Positions 26,050 to 56,214 of a stretch of DNA of 64,000 nucleotides are shown here, in pieces (within the stretch, counting starts at the first letter, position 1; each line of letters begins with the position of its first letter). The DNA comes from Apus apus (lineage: Eukaryota; Chordata; Aves; Apodiformes; Apodidae): positions 4,836,001-4,900,000 of the forward strand of contig NC_067294.1 in assembly GCF_020740795.1 (NCBI RefSeq), written 5' to 3'. Made by a program: the position numbers and the translations under genes. The notes below the pieces were generated by a model. That model was given only the letters and a program-made list of their open reading frames with translations. It made no database searches and was not told where the DNA came from.

Positions 26050-29000
26050 TCATTTAAGTATACATATTTATTTATAATTTTACAGTGGCTTTAGTGCTGT
26101 TTTACGATAAGGTTTTTAAAGAAAAAAACCCAAAAGCTTCAGAATGAGGCTTTACTGGCACTTCAGAACTAGTTATTGACAGTTTTCTTTATGAAATTCT
26201 AGTTTCCTTAAAGAAAATCAATTCAAAACAAGGAAGCATGACTGCTGTCCATAAAAAAAAACAAACCAACAAACAAACCAAAAAAACCCAATTTTCTAAT
26301 CATCCTGAAAACAAAGTCCAGCATCAGACAAAATAGCCACTGCATTGAAAGGAACATGTTCCTATTGCACAAGCATCAAGAATGAGATATGACAATCAAA
26401 GCCTAATTTCATAGGCAGAAGAGGCCACATGTATCTATATAATTAGATTTCAAAGCACATCTTTCTTCTGAAATTATATACCATACTGTAATATTAAGGC
26501 CATAAAATCAGAACACTGTAACAAGTGGTAGGGCTTGATGCTACTTTTTGTGACATTTGGTAAACAGGCAGGAAAGAGGGCCAAAACAAGACATGGAAAG
26601 CATTCTGAAAGGAGTTAAAACTTGAAGGCATTTCAAAACAAACCTAATTTTTGGAGGGGGTTTATTTGGATTTCATAACAAATCACTCAAGGAGTCAATT
26701 ATCCTCCTTCATGGCATATGTTCTGGAGTGCACTATAGACTATATCCTCTGGAATTAACATTTGAATTGGTATGAAAACAGTTCATTTATTTCTATTTGT
26801 AATTACTTCTTTAAAATAGATGAAAACTTTATAATCTTTATAAATTATCTAAATGATCAGGTAAGGCTTCACAGGTATCTGTGATTTGCTCTTACTTAGG
26901 TATCTTGACTACATTAAACTGCTAAAACCACCTAGGGAGCCCAACATGTCATGTCATTTAAATGAAGAGATAGTTACATCTTGTTATCTTTTCTAATTGT
27001 GTTCATTTGATTAGTGTATCACAGACCTGAAAGCAATAGCTCCTAAGAAGCTGTAACTATCATGGAAATTTAAATATTTTGCTTTAAGAAAATCTGGGAA
27101 TCTGATGAAGCTGAAAATGCACATTAGTCATTTTATAAAGTTTGGCTTGCCACCATTTAAGAAAATATAGTTATCAAAAACAGACAAATACACTGCTAAC
27201 CATCTGTTACATTTTCTTTTAAAAAAAATTAGCACCAATTTAAGTATCTGAATTCATAGAAAAGCTAGTGATATACTTGGTTTTGTTCAAAAAAGTTTTT
27301 CCCCATCAGAAGACAATACAATAACATGGTCACGGATATTAAATTAACTTTGATATCAGTAACAAATACAACTTATAGTTCAGGTAGTGAACAAAAAATG
27401 TTGTTCTTACTCGACTAGTTTCTCTTCTGCTTTTGTTTTCCTAAGAAACTATGGAGCACTGACCTGAGAAACAAATACACAGGTACTTGCTTATGTACAC
27501 CCTGGGAGGCCTCAGGGGTTTGGACTAGGATTTTGGAGCAGGGACAGTGTCTTCCTGTGGTCTTTATTCACTAAGCATCTATTTCAGTGGAGTCAATGAG
27601 CAGATATTCCGGCCTTACCACAGCACACAGACACAGCCACCTTAGGATGCATAGTCAAAAATTAGTAAAATGATTTTTGTTTGAGAAAAAGAATCCTAGT
27701 GCTCACAGCTAGCTGATCTAGCTAGAGGAACAAACATTGCTGTATATATACTAGATGGCTAGGTAGGCACAATCTATTCAGTTCAGCCTACTGGCATTTG
27801 ACTACAAGGTGTTCCTCAAATCATCCCTCACCATGTGTTAAACTTCAGCCCATAAAAAACAATTTCTCATTTCAAATCTCTGAAAACAGGTTGATATTTA
27901 AAGGGTAGCAGAATAGTAAAGGCTGCAACCAAAATTTAAACATTTTTCAAAGTCATTCCTTTTTACACCACATACTGATTCTATTTAGAAGAATCCTAAA
28001 GTGCTTCAAACCCAGCAATTGATAAAGTTGATTTCTTTTGTGCAAAACTGCAAGCACCTTTTCAAAAAACAAGCAGCAGCATCAGGATTAAAAACTTACA
28101 TAGTCAGCTGTATTTTCTCTATTTTGTTTTGAATTCTTGGACCAAAATAATTTGCTGTATTTTCAAAACCAAATTGTAGAAGAGTGTATTTGAATAGTTC
28201 AATTTTATACTGGACTTGTTACACTGTTTGAAATAGTGGACCCAGGAAAAATTATACCCAACAAAGCAACACTGTGGGATTGAAATCCAACAACTAAAGT
28301 TTTAGCTACAAAAATAGTGATTTTTATAGAACACAAACAGAAATGATGGTTCTCTCTCCACTTTCCTCCACCACTAAGATGAGAAAAGATGGTTTACTTA
28401 AAACGTTAGTTTAGCTCCAGATATTTTTAGCATGCAGAGCGGGCAAGAAAGAAAACTGATTGGGTAAGTTGTGTAATAAGCTTTTAGAACATCATTATCA
28501 CTCATGTAATAGACAGCTTGAGATATATGTAAAAATGAGCCAGAATACACCTTTTCCTGACATATTTCAACATGTTAAAAAAATAATCAAAGACACTCTG
28601 AAAAATCAAAGAATTCACTAGATTCATCTACAGGAACTCAAGTCCAAATTCTGCATCTGGGTGCAGGTGCCCCTGGATCAAAACCAGTTTTGAGCAGGAA
28701 TTACACATCCCAGGAAAGAATTTAGCTCCCAGTATATGGTATCACGAAGTTTAGCATCAAGCCCTGATAGAATCCATGTGACATATGTAGAATATACAGA
28801 CAAAGGCTGCTCAGCATTTACCCCCCACCACACTTAAAGTACTTCCATCTCCTGTGGGACCATCCCAACAGCACCCCCAAACTGGGGACTCCGACCAACA
28901 CTGTGCTCAGTAAAGATTTGTCTGCACTTGGTCATCTGGGCTTCCAGCACACACCAAACTAGGACTGCACTTCTGTCAAAAGAAGGGTCATCCCCTTCCT

Positions 29001-32000
29001 CCTTGGGTGTCAGTTGTATTTTGAATGTCTAAGTCAGTAAAAGGAAAATTGCCTTCATCCTGGCTCAAACCAGGACAGTCCCACTTCATTCACAAGATGA
29101 TAATTTTAAGCCAAATAATATCAGATCTAAAAAGGAAACTGATTTAGCATTTAAGGTCCTTCCTTTAGGAAAGAAAAATTACTTCTTTTTTAAACATTAA
29201 TTCTGAATAAACACATCTGCTCTGTTAGGACTTGAAAAAGACAAAGAAAACCTCAAGAGCCCTCTGGTTCCTAACAGGTTTTGAAATTTACCAACCAATT
29301 AGTTAATTTCTAGCTAAGGTTGAGTTTATTTTTACTATTTTGACAAGGAAATGCAAACCGTTACTGGAAACATTACAAAACTTCAAAGGCTGTTTGCAAA
29401 CACCAGTTTCCAGCCATTGGACTAGTTTATTTTGTATGATCCATGCAGACAAAGCCTTATTTTTGACATTCATTTCTCATCTTTTTCAATAGAAAACTAG
29501 ACTGGTCATATCACCAGTATTTCCTCAGAGCTCACTTACAGGCTGCTTATCCAGATCTCAGAACACCAAGCTTCTAAGATTTCTTTTTGAGGAAAAATGG
29601 TGCAAGCACAGATGAAATGAGCTGTTTAAAACATACTCCATTTCTGCAATGCCATTCAGCTACTCAGTGTTCATATATTTAACATAATGTTTCTGGTAGA
29701 TAGTCTGATTGATAGCCATAGATCCCTCTTGGTTTTTTTCAGGTGAGCAGTTAAGATGACAGATTGTATCTATGTTGACCACCCCTTATTTTTAGTTGTA
29801 TTTCATAAATTGTCTATGTATACTGCAGTAGTGTTAACACTATACAAAGTCTCTCATCAAGAAAAAGTAACATTCATGTTTACAAAATTGAGTAGGTTTT
29901 TTAATATATGTGTAAACACACTCACAGATTCTTAATCTTTAAATACATATAAATATTTACAAATGCCAAAGTGCAAAAAAAAAAAAAAGGTCAATTGCTT
30001 CACTTGACATACATTATTTTAGTATTAGGAATAAAAGGGATTATATTGCACACCAAACTCTCTAATCATGTGCATTTTGTGTTCCATAACTGATGAGGTT
30101 TTCATGGCATTGGAACCATTTGACAAAGGTGGCACTGAACTTCACCTGCAGCCAGGAATGCAGCTGCAGGAACACAATCTGCATGCAGGGTGGTGACAGT
30201 GTGCACTGACACAGGGTGGGGACTCCAACAGGTACCTCTTCTGCAGGCATTTCACTGACTCCCACCTGCAGAAGGGCCTTCCTTCAGCCCCATGCTCATT
30301 TCAGGTTATTAACAAACTGGGTTTGAATTCTACCGGAATCAAAATCCACAATATTCACAGATATTTCATGTGTGCTTTGAAGCAGCAACATTTCTGTAAG
30401 GCTTTGAAGCTTCAATGTATGCCACAGCAAGACAACATGAAAAAAATTAAGATACCAGACAGCTTTTCCTACAAAGAGGTTTACAAATAAGCTCAGTTAA
30501 TCTCAGGGGTTTTTTTTGTTGCAAGAGAACAGACTCAAGCTAACAGTTTGTACTGGGAGAAGGTCAGATACCAGTTCATACCCTGGAGACAGGGCAGTTG
30601 TGTTAAAAAATAACATTTAAAGACAATTTGAATCACAGAATAATTTAGAAGAGACCTGGAGGTCATCTGATCCAAGCCCCCCTTGTTCTGAGCAGCCCAA
30701 GTCCAACAGGAAAAACTCAACTCTGTGAATATCCAAAACACATGAGAAAAGTCATCTTTTTGCACTAAGTCTTCTAAAGCAGTAACTGTTAAAATGAAGA
30801 CAGCACAGTGCAACTTCAGTTGAAGCAGATGAAAATCTTGAAAAACGAAACCCAGCAGACTCCTACCATAGTGAATCACTAATGTGCATTTTGAATAGGT
30901 GTCTTCAGTTATTTTAACATACACAAATCAGGATTTTAAAAATGCAAAAGAACAATAACCTGTCCTGTTATGCTACATGTATGGTAAACAGGTATTTTAA
31001 AATATTTCTTCCAGTGACAAAAATGCACTAAAAATATTTCACACAGGTCAGCATCCAAAGATAAACTAAGATATCTGTAGGTTTAAAACCAAACAGCAAG
31101 GAAAAACCCAAGCCCAAATATCCTGCAATTCAATTAAAGAGAATTTTTAAAATCCAAGATTCCAGATGACAATGATCAAGTTAATATGATGTTAAGTACT
31201 TTGTTAAATTTTTTTTAACCTTCTGGGACAGCAAAATCTTAATATACTTGCTACAGCAAATCAAGCTATTAAAAAGAACTACAATTTGAATATAAAAGTG
31301 TGCATGAAGAGAAATCACTGCTTTTCAAATCCTAAGGTTAGAAACAACAGATAATTTTCTTTTACAAGAGAAATATGCAGTGGCTGACTGAGCCAGTATG
31401 TTTTGAAAGTTCTATTTATATATTCAAGTCAAGAATATCTTGATCAACAGCTAAATATAGTGCCTTTAAGAAAGTGGTGTTTTACCTCATCTTGCAAATC
31501 TCCATTACTCTTGCAGTTACATAGTTTACTTTCACATACATGCACACACAGAAGATCCTTTAGCAAAATTTCACACCTGCACACTCCAGAGTGAGTGTGC
31601 ACAAATTCACAAGGGAGTAGGATAAAGCACTTTAAGACCTACTCTGCTGCAAACACATTTTATAATTCATCCTATTGTGCAACATAACAGGCCACGTTTA
31701 TATTAACTGATTCTGAAAACTGTATTGATAAGCCTGTATTGAAACAGCAAACAATCTCCTCCTCTTATCAGCCACTGTATTTAGAAAATACATATTGAGC
31801 ATGTTTTCCTCCCCTAGTACAGAGGGGGAGGAATGTGGGAGTAGAGCTAAGTTCTATTATCTAAATACTTAATTTACAAGTGACTCAAAACTACAATATT
31901 TTTATTTCTTTATTACTCACTAGATAGAATGGACCCATTAAAATAATGGAAAACATTTATGCAGCTCTTTCTGAGGCTGCAACTCTCTCCAATTCATCTG

Positions 32001-32867
32001 TCCTTTTGCCAGATTTTGCAGTGAATGAAGAGCATCACAGATACAACTTCCTTTCCTGTTTGTTTTTGTTTAAGGATCAGTATCAGAAGCTAGAAAATAC
32101 AGAACATTTTAGCACTCCCCTCTCTTCTATGTAGGCTTTGCTTCACAGGTAAGTCACTCATCCTTCCTTAAGATTTAATTAAGCCACTGTATCTTCCATC
32201 CATCCATGTGTAAAAAATTGAGACATACTCAAGTGAAATACCAAGTAAAGGCTATATTCTTTCAACTTCACTCTTCTCTCTTCTACAAGAAGATAGTCAG
32301 AATCGTTGGAAGTGACAACAGAATGGGCTCAATTAAAAAAGTGCTATGTGGAAGAATAACTGCCCTTTAAACATAGTCCTGTTCAGTGTGAGAGCTCACA
32401 TGTACAACACTCCAATCATTAAATAAAGCAAACTGTCAGTCACACATTGAAACATACTTCATAGAGACTATACATTCAAAAAACCTACTAACGAGCAATA
32501 CTGTACTGAAATGTAAACAACCATTGTGTCACAGAAGCCTGCCAGCTGGGACTGAAGATTCATGAACCCACTTAAGAGAAGTTGTTGGCTAAAAGTCTAA
32601 TATAACTGCTCACCTGAAACAGGCTGAAAAAAAGAAAAGCCTATGATAGTGTCTAAATTTGAATTTTTTTGTTCTTTAGACATTGATTTGCTTTCATTCT
32701 ACAACATTAAGCAGGCAATTCCATAACAACTGAGTAAAAAAACAGGCATTACTTTAGCAGAACATGCAGAATGGAGTTTTTCTACTTGGTTCCATTAACT
32801 TACAAGCAATTCAAGCCCGATGGAAGCAAGAGCTCTTTTCCAAAGTCAAGTCTGCAATCCTGGCTGA
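26050..32867 (-). other. MAPK9: MAPK9 3' UTR and downstream AT-rich region (extent uncertain)
   Basis: Everything below the MAPK9 stop codon at 32,868 is AT-rich, and from about 25.1 to 30.1 kb I found no open frame of useful length. Minus-strand AATAAA signals (TTTATT on plus) occur near 31,898-31,911, 29,325-29,430 and at 26,067-26,072. The first group would give a 3' UTR of about 1 kb. The last would give about 6.8 kb and coincides with the composition boundary. Alternative polyadenylation is plausible, but the sequence alone cannot settle the end. Confidence 0.4.
30630..30705 (-). mobile_element. CR1 LINE 3' end fragment, minus orientation
   Basis: On the plus strand the segment reads AATCACAGAATAATTTAG, then GAGACCTGGAGGTCATCTGA, then a CCAAGCCCCCC stretch. 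This is the reverse complement of the usual CR1 3' region, in which 'gatgacctccagaggtcc' is followed by 'aaattattctgtgatt'. It is diverged and truncated, so it is probably old. It lies in the MAPK9 3' region. Confidence 0.65.
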
Positions 32868-50527
<17,660 letters not shown>

Positions 50528-53500
50528 CTTAAAGAAAAAGAAAACAAATGTTCAATCTCTCACTAATTTCAGGCTGACAAGATGGAAAAAACATCATACA
50601 TATTTTAATACACAGCCATTTTTCAACAGTGTATCATTAAATAAACATTCTTTCAACTTCGTTTATTACCACCGGTAATGAAACACACTTGCAGACAGAC
50701 AGCAAAAAATTATAGACTTCAAAGCCTTCAATAAATGCATATTTCCACTCCAATCTCTAAAACAAAAAGCAGCTAAGTAAACAACTGTAAAAACAAAGAA
50801 AAATACCCAAATCCTGAAGGCTACACCCCAATTTAGAATTACTACTATGTGCTAGGACTGTGTTAATTTCTATATTAAAAAAAAACCCCAAATTATGTCT
50901 TTTAAACACTAATAATATAGATAAAAGTAACAACAGAAACCTGTGGAGTCCACAGTCCTTTCAACCTAGTTCAGCAGGAAATTTCAAGCAGGGCTCTGCC
51001 TCCTCACCTCTGCCAGGCAACCTTTCCCTGATCCATACATATCAAAACCCACTCTCCCTCCCATTTTAAACACTCCATAACATCCTGTGACATCTGCAAG
51101 TGTACTTATAGTCCTACAAGAATTAAAGAGTTTTGTGCTAGTCTGAAAGAGACTTTCATGCCATAATAGAGAATAAGTTATAACCATCTGTCAAGAGTGA
51201 ATTAGAGGTAGGTAATTACATTGAAGAGCAAGGTAATGGACTAAACCTCATTAGTTCTGAAGTGCTGCAGTAATGAGAGAGTAGAGACCTCCAGTTTTCC
51301 AGGGTCTCCCATCCTGCTCCAAACCTTACAAGAAAATTACCTCAGTAATTACTGAAGAGGTCTCTAACAAATTCTCCCATTTTTATTTTCACATTCACTA
51401 TGACAAATAGTGTCATTAGAACCCAGGGTAAATTGCACAGTTGAGTGTTCCTTGAAACAGGAAATGAAAGCAGATCATCTTCCCCCAGAGCAGCTGTCCC
51501 ACCACTGGCCTCTACAATGGCTGCTTCACAAAAGAAAGAGCTGTGAGTCTCCCTCTCTCTTTGCTGGTCTGTAGAAGATCTGGAAGCCAGAGCAAAACAA
51601 AGTCCCAAGAGCAACCCAGAAGCACAGAAGGGCATAGTCACAGAATAGCTTCTGGCTGCTCTAAGAATTAGAATTTGGACCTCTCTCTTCCTGGGTGCAT
51701 GCAGGAGAAACAGCACCTTTTCCATGGCTTAAGCCAGCAGGTGAATTCCAAGAAATCAGCAAGTGAAACAGGTGGAAGACCTACAAATCCTAATAAAGAC
51801 TGTGTTTAAACTGAACTGGTAATGGTCTTAAGAGATTCTCAAGAAAAGTCTGGAGTCCCTTTAGCCTTCCAGTTTCTCAAAATCAAAGTAGCATTTCAAA
51901 AAGTAGATCATCTATTTGGTCATCTATAGCAGCAATTCAGACAGTAAGTTTATTCTCTATTTTCTCTTAGAAGCTTACGCCAAAAAGCATAAAGGGTCAG
52001 CAAAAGGAAAATGAGAGCCACCAACCTTTGCCTCTACCACAGCAGTAGTAAGGGGGCAGAAGAGAATTACGTTTCATAGGCAGTATTTTGAGGGACAGTC
52101 TGATGCAGTTCCACCATCAGCTCACACTAATACGAGAACAAAATGATGCCACTTCTCCTACTACATCCCAGGAAAAATACCACTCTTCTTTCTGACCCTT
52201 TTTATTACTCCAAAGCCACAGACTCACAGGTACAAAATTTTTCAATAAGTCCCTGAGCAGCCCTGGTATTTCTAGCAAATCTTCATATGTTGGAAAAAAG
52301 GTATGGCTGGAAGGTCATGATCCTATTTCTGAAAAGGCTTACAGAACAAAACCAAAAAAATATCAATTTTGCATAAGCAGGGCATCAAGTTAATGACCTG
52401 TTAAGTTACACAAGAACTATGTGATACCTCTTGATGGGTTAATGACGTATTTTCTGTAACAGGAATAAGTAATAGGAATAAAAAAGTAGGGGGAAAGGAA
52501 GTTACCCTGAACTAGAGAAACCCTCCTGTTAAGGAACCTCATCTGCACAAAGCCATCTTTTAAAACAATCATTTAGAGATCAGGATAAGCTCTTTAGACA
52601 AGACCCAAAGAGGGAATTAGGCAGCACAACACACAAGCGTTATGTATTCTGACATACTTTGCAATTCAGCAAAGTACCCCGCCTCTCCATAAGCTGAACC
52701 CTCATTTTCACCTGGGCTGCCTGGATGCATCAGGACAGTCATTACTTCAGACGCAGACATCAATGTAAATTGAAGCACCATGGGATTGCAGTTGTTCACA
52801 GGACTTCAGACAGACAATTTATTTTGGGGGCAAGATGTCTCAAATAAAAACAGATTTCCCACTGCTCAAGGAAAAAGCATATCTGGCAAACAGATTTCTT
52901 AATCTTGAGATGTTACTCTCCTATCTGAAATAATCTGATTCATTGCTCCAGCTAACACACTCCACACTTCTCCTGTACAGGAATTTTTCTCAAGTAGGTA
53001 TTATTTCCATTTCTGAAAGTAAATTTTTCATTTATGGCTTCCTATCTACAACAAACAGGACCAGCAGCAAAGGAAAAAGCCATGGGATGGTCAGCAAACA
53101 TACACTTCTACTTTCTGATAACAACATGTTACTGAATCATAATGTTGCAAGATGCTTTTCTATTTTAGTATATGTGCAAGATGCACATCAATTGAGTGTG
53201 TGGTTTGGTTTTTTAATATAACTTGCTTGTACAACTGGGGAAAATTAAGAATCACAAGGCTGGCTGAGCACATCACATGCAGCAGGAAACTTACAGAAGT
53301 GGTTTTCAACCTGTAGTTCATGAAAGATAACAAGAAAAATAACCCACACACCAAACCTACCATCAGTAGGCTTATGAGCTGTTGTATGGAATTCCACTAA
53401 AGAATGTTTAGAAGCTGAAAGCAACTGCACTATAGCATACATTCTGTATTAAACAGCCAATTCCCTAAAAAATACTTATTAAAATGGCAACTTATTATTA

Positions 53501-54832
53501 ACCAGATCTGTCCTCTGGATACCTTCAAGTCAAAAGCTTCTGAAACAAACAGGTTGTAGCAATTGGTAACACACTCCCAGGGTTGTTTTGGTTACAGAAA
53601 TGTTATTACTGACAATGAAGCCTACAAACCTCAAGAAACTTAGAATATTTTTTTTTTAAGCTTCAAACTAGAATTCTACTGCTGCAAATGCAAAGGTAAC
53701 GAACGTACATATATATGAAAAGATATTTAAATTCTATGCAAAAAAATCTCCCCCCATTATCTTATGCACTCTTGCAAATGCACTTCAAATTCAGATGTGC
53801 ACTTTTAAGGACTATTATCTCATAGTGTTGGGTTGTTTGGGTTTTTTTTAAATCTTGACAGCAATATATATCAACAGGTATCAGTCCAACTACAAAAACA
53901 CTGCAAGCTACTTCCTACCCCTCTACTCACAGCCCTTCAGTAGGTCCTTACAAAAGGCAGGCATGGCCAAGCAGCAGCTGAGTAACGTCCATGGGTCAGG
54001 GCAGGGTTTGGAGGTACTCTGCATTTGTTTAGCTCTTCGAAAAGTTGTGTTATTTTAAGCAACCCCGAACTGTTACTGACCAGCGATTTTGCCAACTACC
54101 TGTTACAGTGTCATTCACCTGTTAAACACACGCTGCGGACAAGCACTAGATGTGTCTCACATGGCGAGTTAGTGGAAAGAGGAGAAAGTTTAACCGTCTG
54201 TGACCAGCTACGCTGTTGTAAAATTAGGCAACGGCCCTAGACGTGAGCAAGAGCAGACTTCTTACATCTCTTTTAAAACTTTTTTCTGAGAAATAGCTGC
54301 GGCTCAAGAGAAGCCTCCGGTTCGCCCTGCTCGCCCGGGGACCCCTCCCCGGCTCGGCCGCGCTCCCCGACACCCGCTCCGGCCCCGGGGGTCCCGGGGG
54401 ACGCCGAGCGCCGGCCCGGCCACACCGGGCGGCACCCGGGCCCTGCCGGGCGGGCGATCCCGGGCCAGGCCGGACACGAAGCCGGAGGGGAGCAGGCGGG
54501 AAGGCAGCGCCCGCCGCGGCGGAGCGGAGCGGGACCGGCCCTGCGGCACGGGAAGGGCAGGGGGCTCGGCCGGGGCAGCCCCCAAGGCAGGTGCGGAGGA
54601 GGAAGGGCCCCCCCACCCGCTCTGTCGCTCTCCCCGCCTCCCTCCTTCCCCGCTCGGCCGCGGCAGCGACACCCGAGGAAGCCCGCGCTCTGCCCGCGCC
54701 TCGGCGGGCGGGGCCCGCAGGAGAAGCCGGGCACTCCGGTCGCCACAGCGCCAGCACCGCGGCCGGGAGCTCGCCCCGCTGCGGCTCCGGCCGCACCACC
54801 CGCCGGGCCTCCCTCGCGGCGGCCTCTCTCAC
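50528..54832 (-). other. MAPK9: MAPK9 intron 1
   Basis: A 4.3-kb intron between the CpG-island exon 1 and the ATG exon. It is AT-rich, and GC content rises sharply from about 54,300 upward. Nothing gene-like was recognised. Confidence 0.5.
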
Positions 54833-54965
54833 CGTCTGCTCCCTCGGTCGGGCTCCGGCGGGACGGGCCGCGGCGCTGCCGGGCCGCCACCTCCTCCTGC
54901 GGCGCCCGCAGCGGCCCCAGCCACAATGGCCTCCCGGTGCTCCGCACGGGCCGCGCCAGGCCTGC
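54833..54965 (-). other. MAPK9: MAPK9 noncoding exon 1 (5' UTR), predicted
   Basis: A good minus-strand donor (GACG|GTGAGA) at 54,833/54,832 lies in the CpG island about 4.3 kb upstream of the ATG exon. It fits the usual MAPK9 layout of one untranslated first exon. The start site is a guess, placed just downstream of the CCAAT boxes at 54,991 and 55,022. The spliced leader continues with exon 2 from 50,527. Confidence 0.5.
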
Positions 54966-55056
54966 GCGCGCTGACAGACAGCCGCTCGGACCAATCGCAG
55001 CGCTCTGTCAGCCAAGATCAACCAATCGGGCTCCGCAGGCGGGACCTACCATCTGC

Positions 55057-55064
55057 TATATAAG
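55057..55064 (+). promoter_or_regulatory. TATA box pointing away from MAPK9
   Basis: TATATAAG matches the TATA consensus in the plus orientation. CCAAT boxes lie about 35 and 66 bp upstream, ideal spacing for a focused start near 55,088. Transcription would run away from MAPK9. Confidence 0.5.
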
Positions 55065-55087
55065 GGAGGGCGTTGAAGGACTGCAGT

Positions 55088-55685
55088 GGCGACAGGGCCG
55101 TGCGGGCCAATCCGGGCGCGGCCCCGGCCCCCGGGCGAGGCCGTGGTGGGCGCCAGCGCCTCCCCGCGCTTGTGATGTCACCTCCCAGCGCTGCCTCCGC
55201 AGGGGCGGCTGTGGCGTCCGTCCTCGCTGGGCGCTGGCGCGGTCCGTTCCCGGCAGCCGTCCCGTGAGGTGACCGCCTGCCGCGCGGGAAGCCCTCAGGG
55301 CGCCGCAGCAAAGCGCCCCGGCACCGCGCAGCCCTGCCCGGGGGCACCAGGCTCACTGCAAAGTCGCGCAGCCCTGACCAGCTGGGTCTGCAGCGGCCCT
55401 GGGGAGCGGGGCACGGGCCCCACAGGGCTGTTCCAGGGGGATGGTCCCGAGGGATTCATTCCTCCCCCAGGTAGCCCGGCTATTTTTGACCTCACTCAAA
55501 AATCACAAGCCACGCACGAGCACACCATCTGCCTGGACATCAGCACTGCTTGTTCTCTCAAACAGTTGCTGCCTAAAAATAAGTGCAAAGTATTTCCCCA
55601 CCTCTCCTAAGACCAACAGCAGTTTGTGATTTCTATTCTCACAAATCTGTAATACTTTTTTAATAAAACAATTTAATGTATCAAG
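55088..55685 (+). ncRNA. predicted short divergent transcript from the MAPK9 promoter
   Basis: The interval is bounded by a TATA/CCAAT promoter (55,022-55,064) and a plus-strand AATAAA at 55,662-55,667, suggesting an RNA of about 600 nt. The frames inside are GC-biased and resemble nothing known. A noncoding promoter-divergent RNA is the simplest reading. Transcription is inferred, not shown. Confidence 0.3.
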
Positions 55686-56214
55686 AGACTAGATGATGTC
55701 AGTTTCCTTTATTAGCACCACATTTCAATGCGAAGAGGATGGTAATTGTAGACAAACAGTTAAAGGGGTCTTTGCCTCACTTACTACAACACATTGGATA
55801 CAGTTACATACTCTTGGCACTTAGGTCGGATCATCACTATGCTTTTTTTGTTATTATTTGGGTTCTTTTGTGTGGTTATGAGAGCAGTTTCAAGCAAGAA
55901 GCTCTTGTTACAAAAAGCTAGTGTAAAACTTTCAAACCCTTAACCTCCATAAAACGTTCAAAAACTTCAATTTAGAAGCAAGCTTGCAAAGGAATACCAT
56001 AAAGAAAACTCTACTAATCCAGGAACTAGTAAATTAAATGCAGAAATGAAAGATTATAACTTTCGACTGTTTGATCAAAGCTGGTGTGACCCACAGTAGG
56101 AGCTACAATCAGAGATGACACTGCTGTACCAGTGTGTGTCCAGCAAAACAATGACCAACGCTCTCCTAAGTCCATTCCCCTGTACTCATGGGCTTCAGAG
56201 AGAGTGATATGGTG

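Larger units (their letters stand above)
54300..55450. promoter_or_regulatory. MAPK9: CpG-island promoter of MAPK9, probably bidirectional
   Basis: About 1.15 kb of very GC- and CpG-rich sequence spans the 5' end of MAPK9. CCAAT boxes are present at 54,991, 55,022 and 55,107 (plus-strand orientation). A TATATAAG box on the plus strand lies at 55,057-55,064. Long open frames here on both strands are typical of stop-poor GC-rich DNA and show no family resemblance, so I do not call them genes. Confidence 0.8.

Noticed and set aside
28640-28745. Short resemblance to an internal CR1 segment ('ctgcatctgggt')
   Set aside because: Only about a dozen bases match and the flanks do not continue the similarity.
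54224-55495. Several open frames over 100 codons on both strands
   Set aside because: They lie in the MAPK9 CpG island, where GC-rich DNA lacks stops. They are Arg/Pro/Ala/Gly-rich and overlap each other, and some lack an ATG start.
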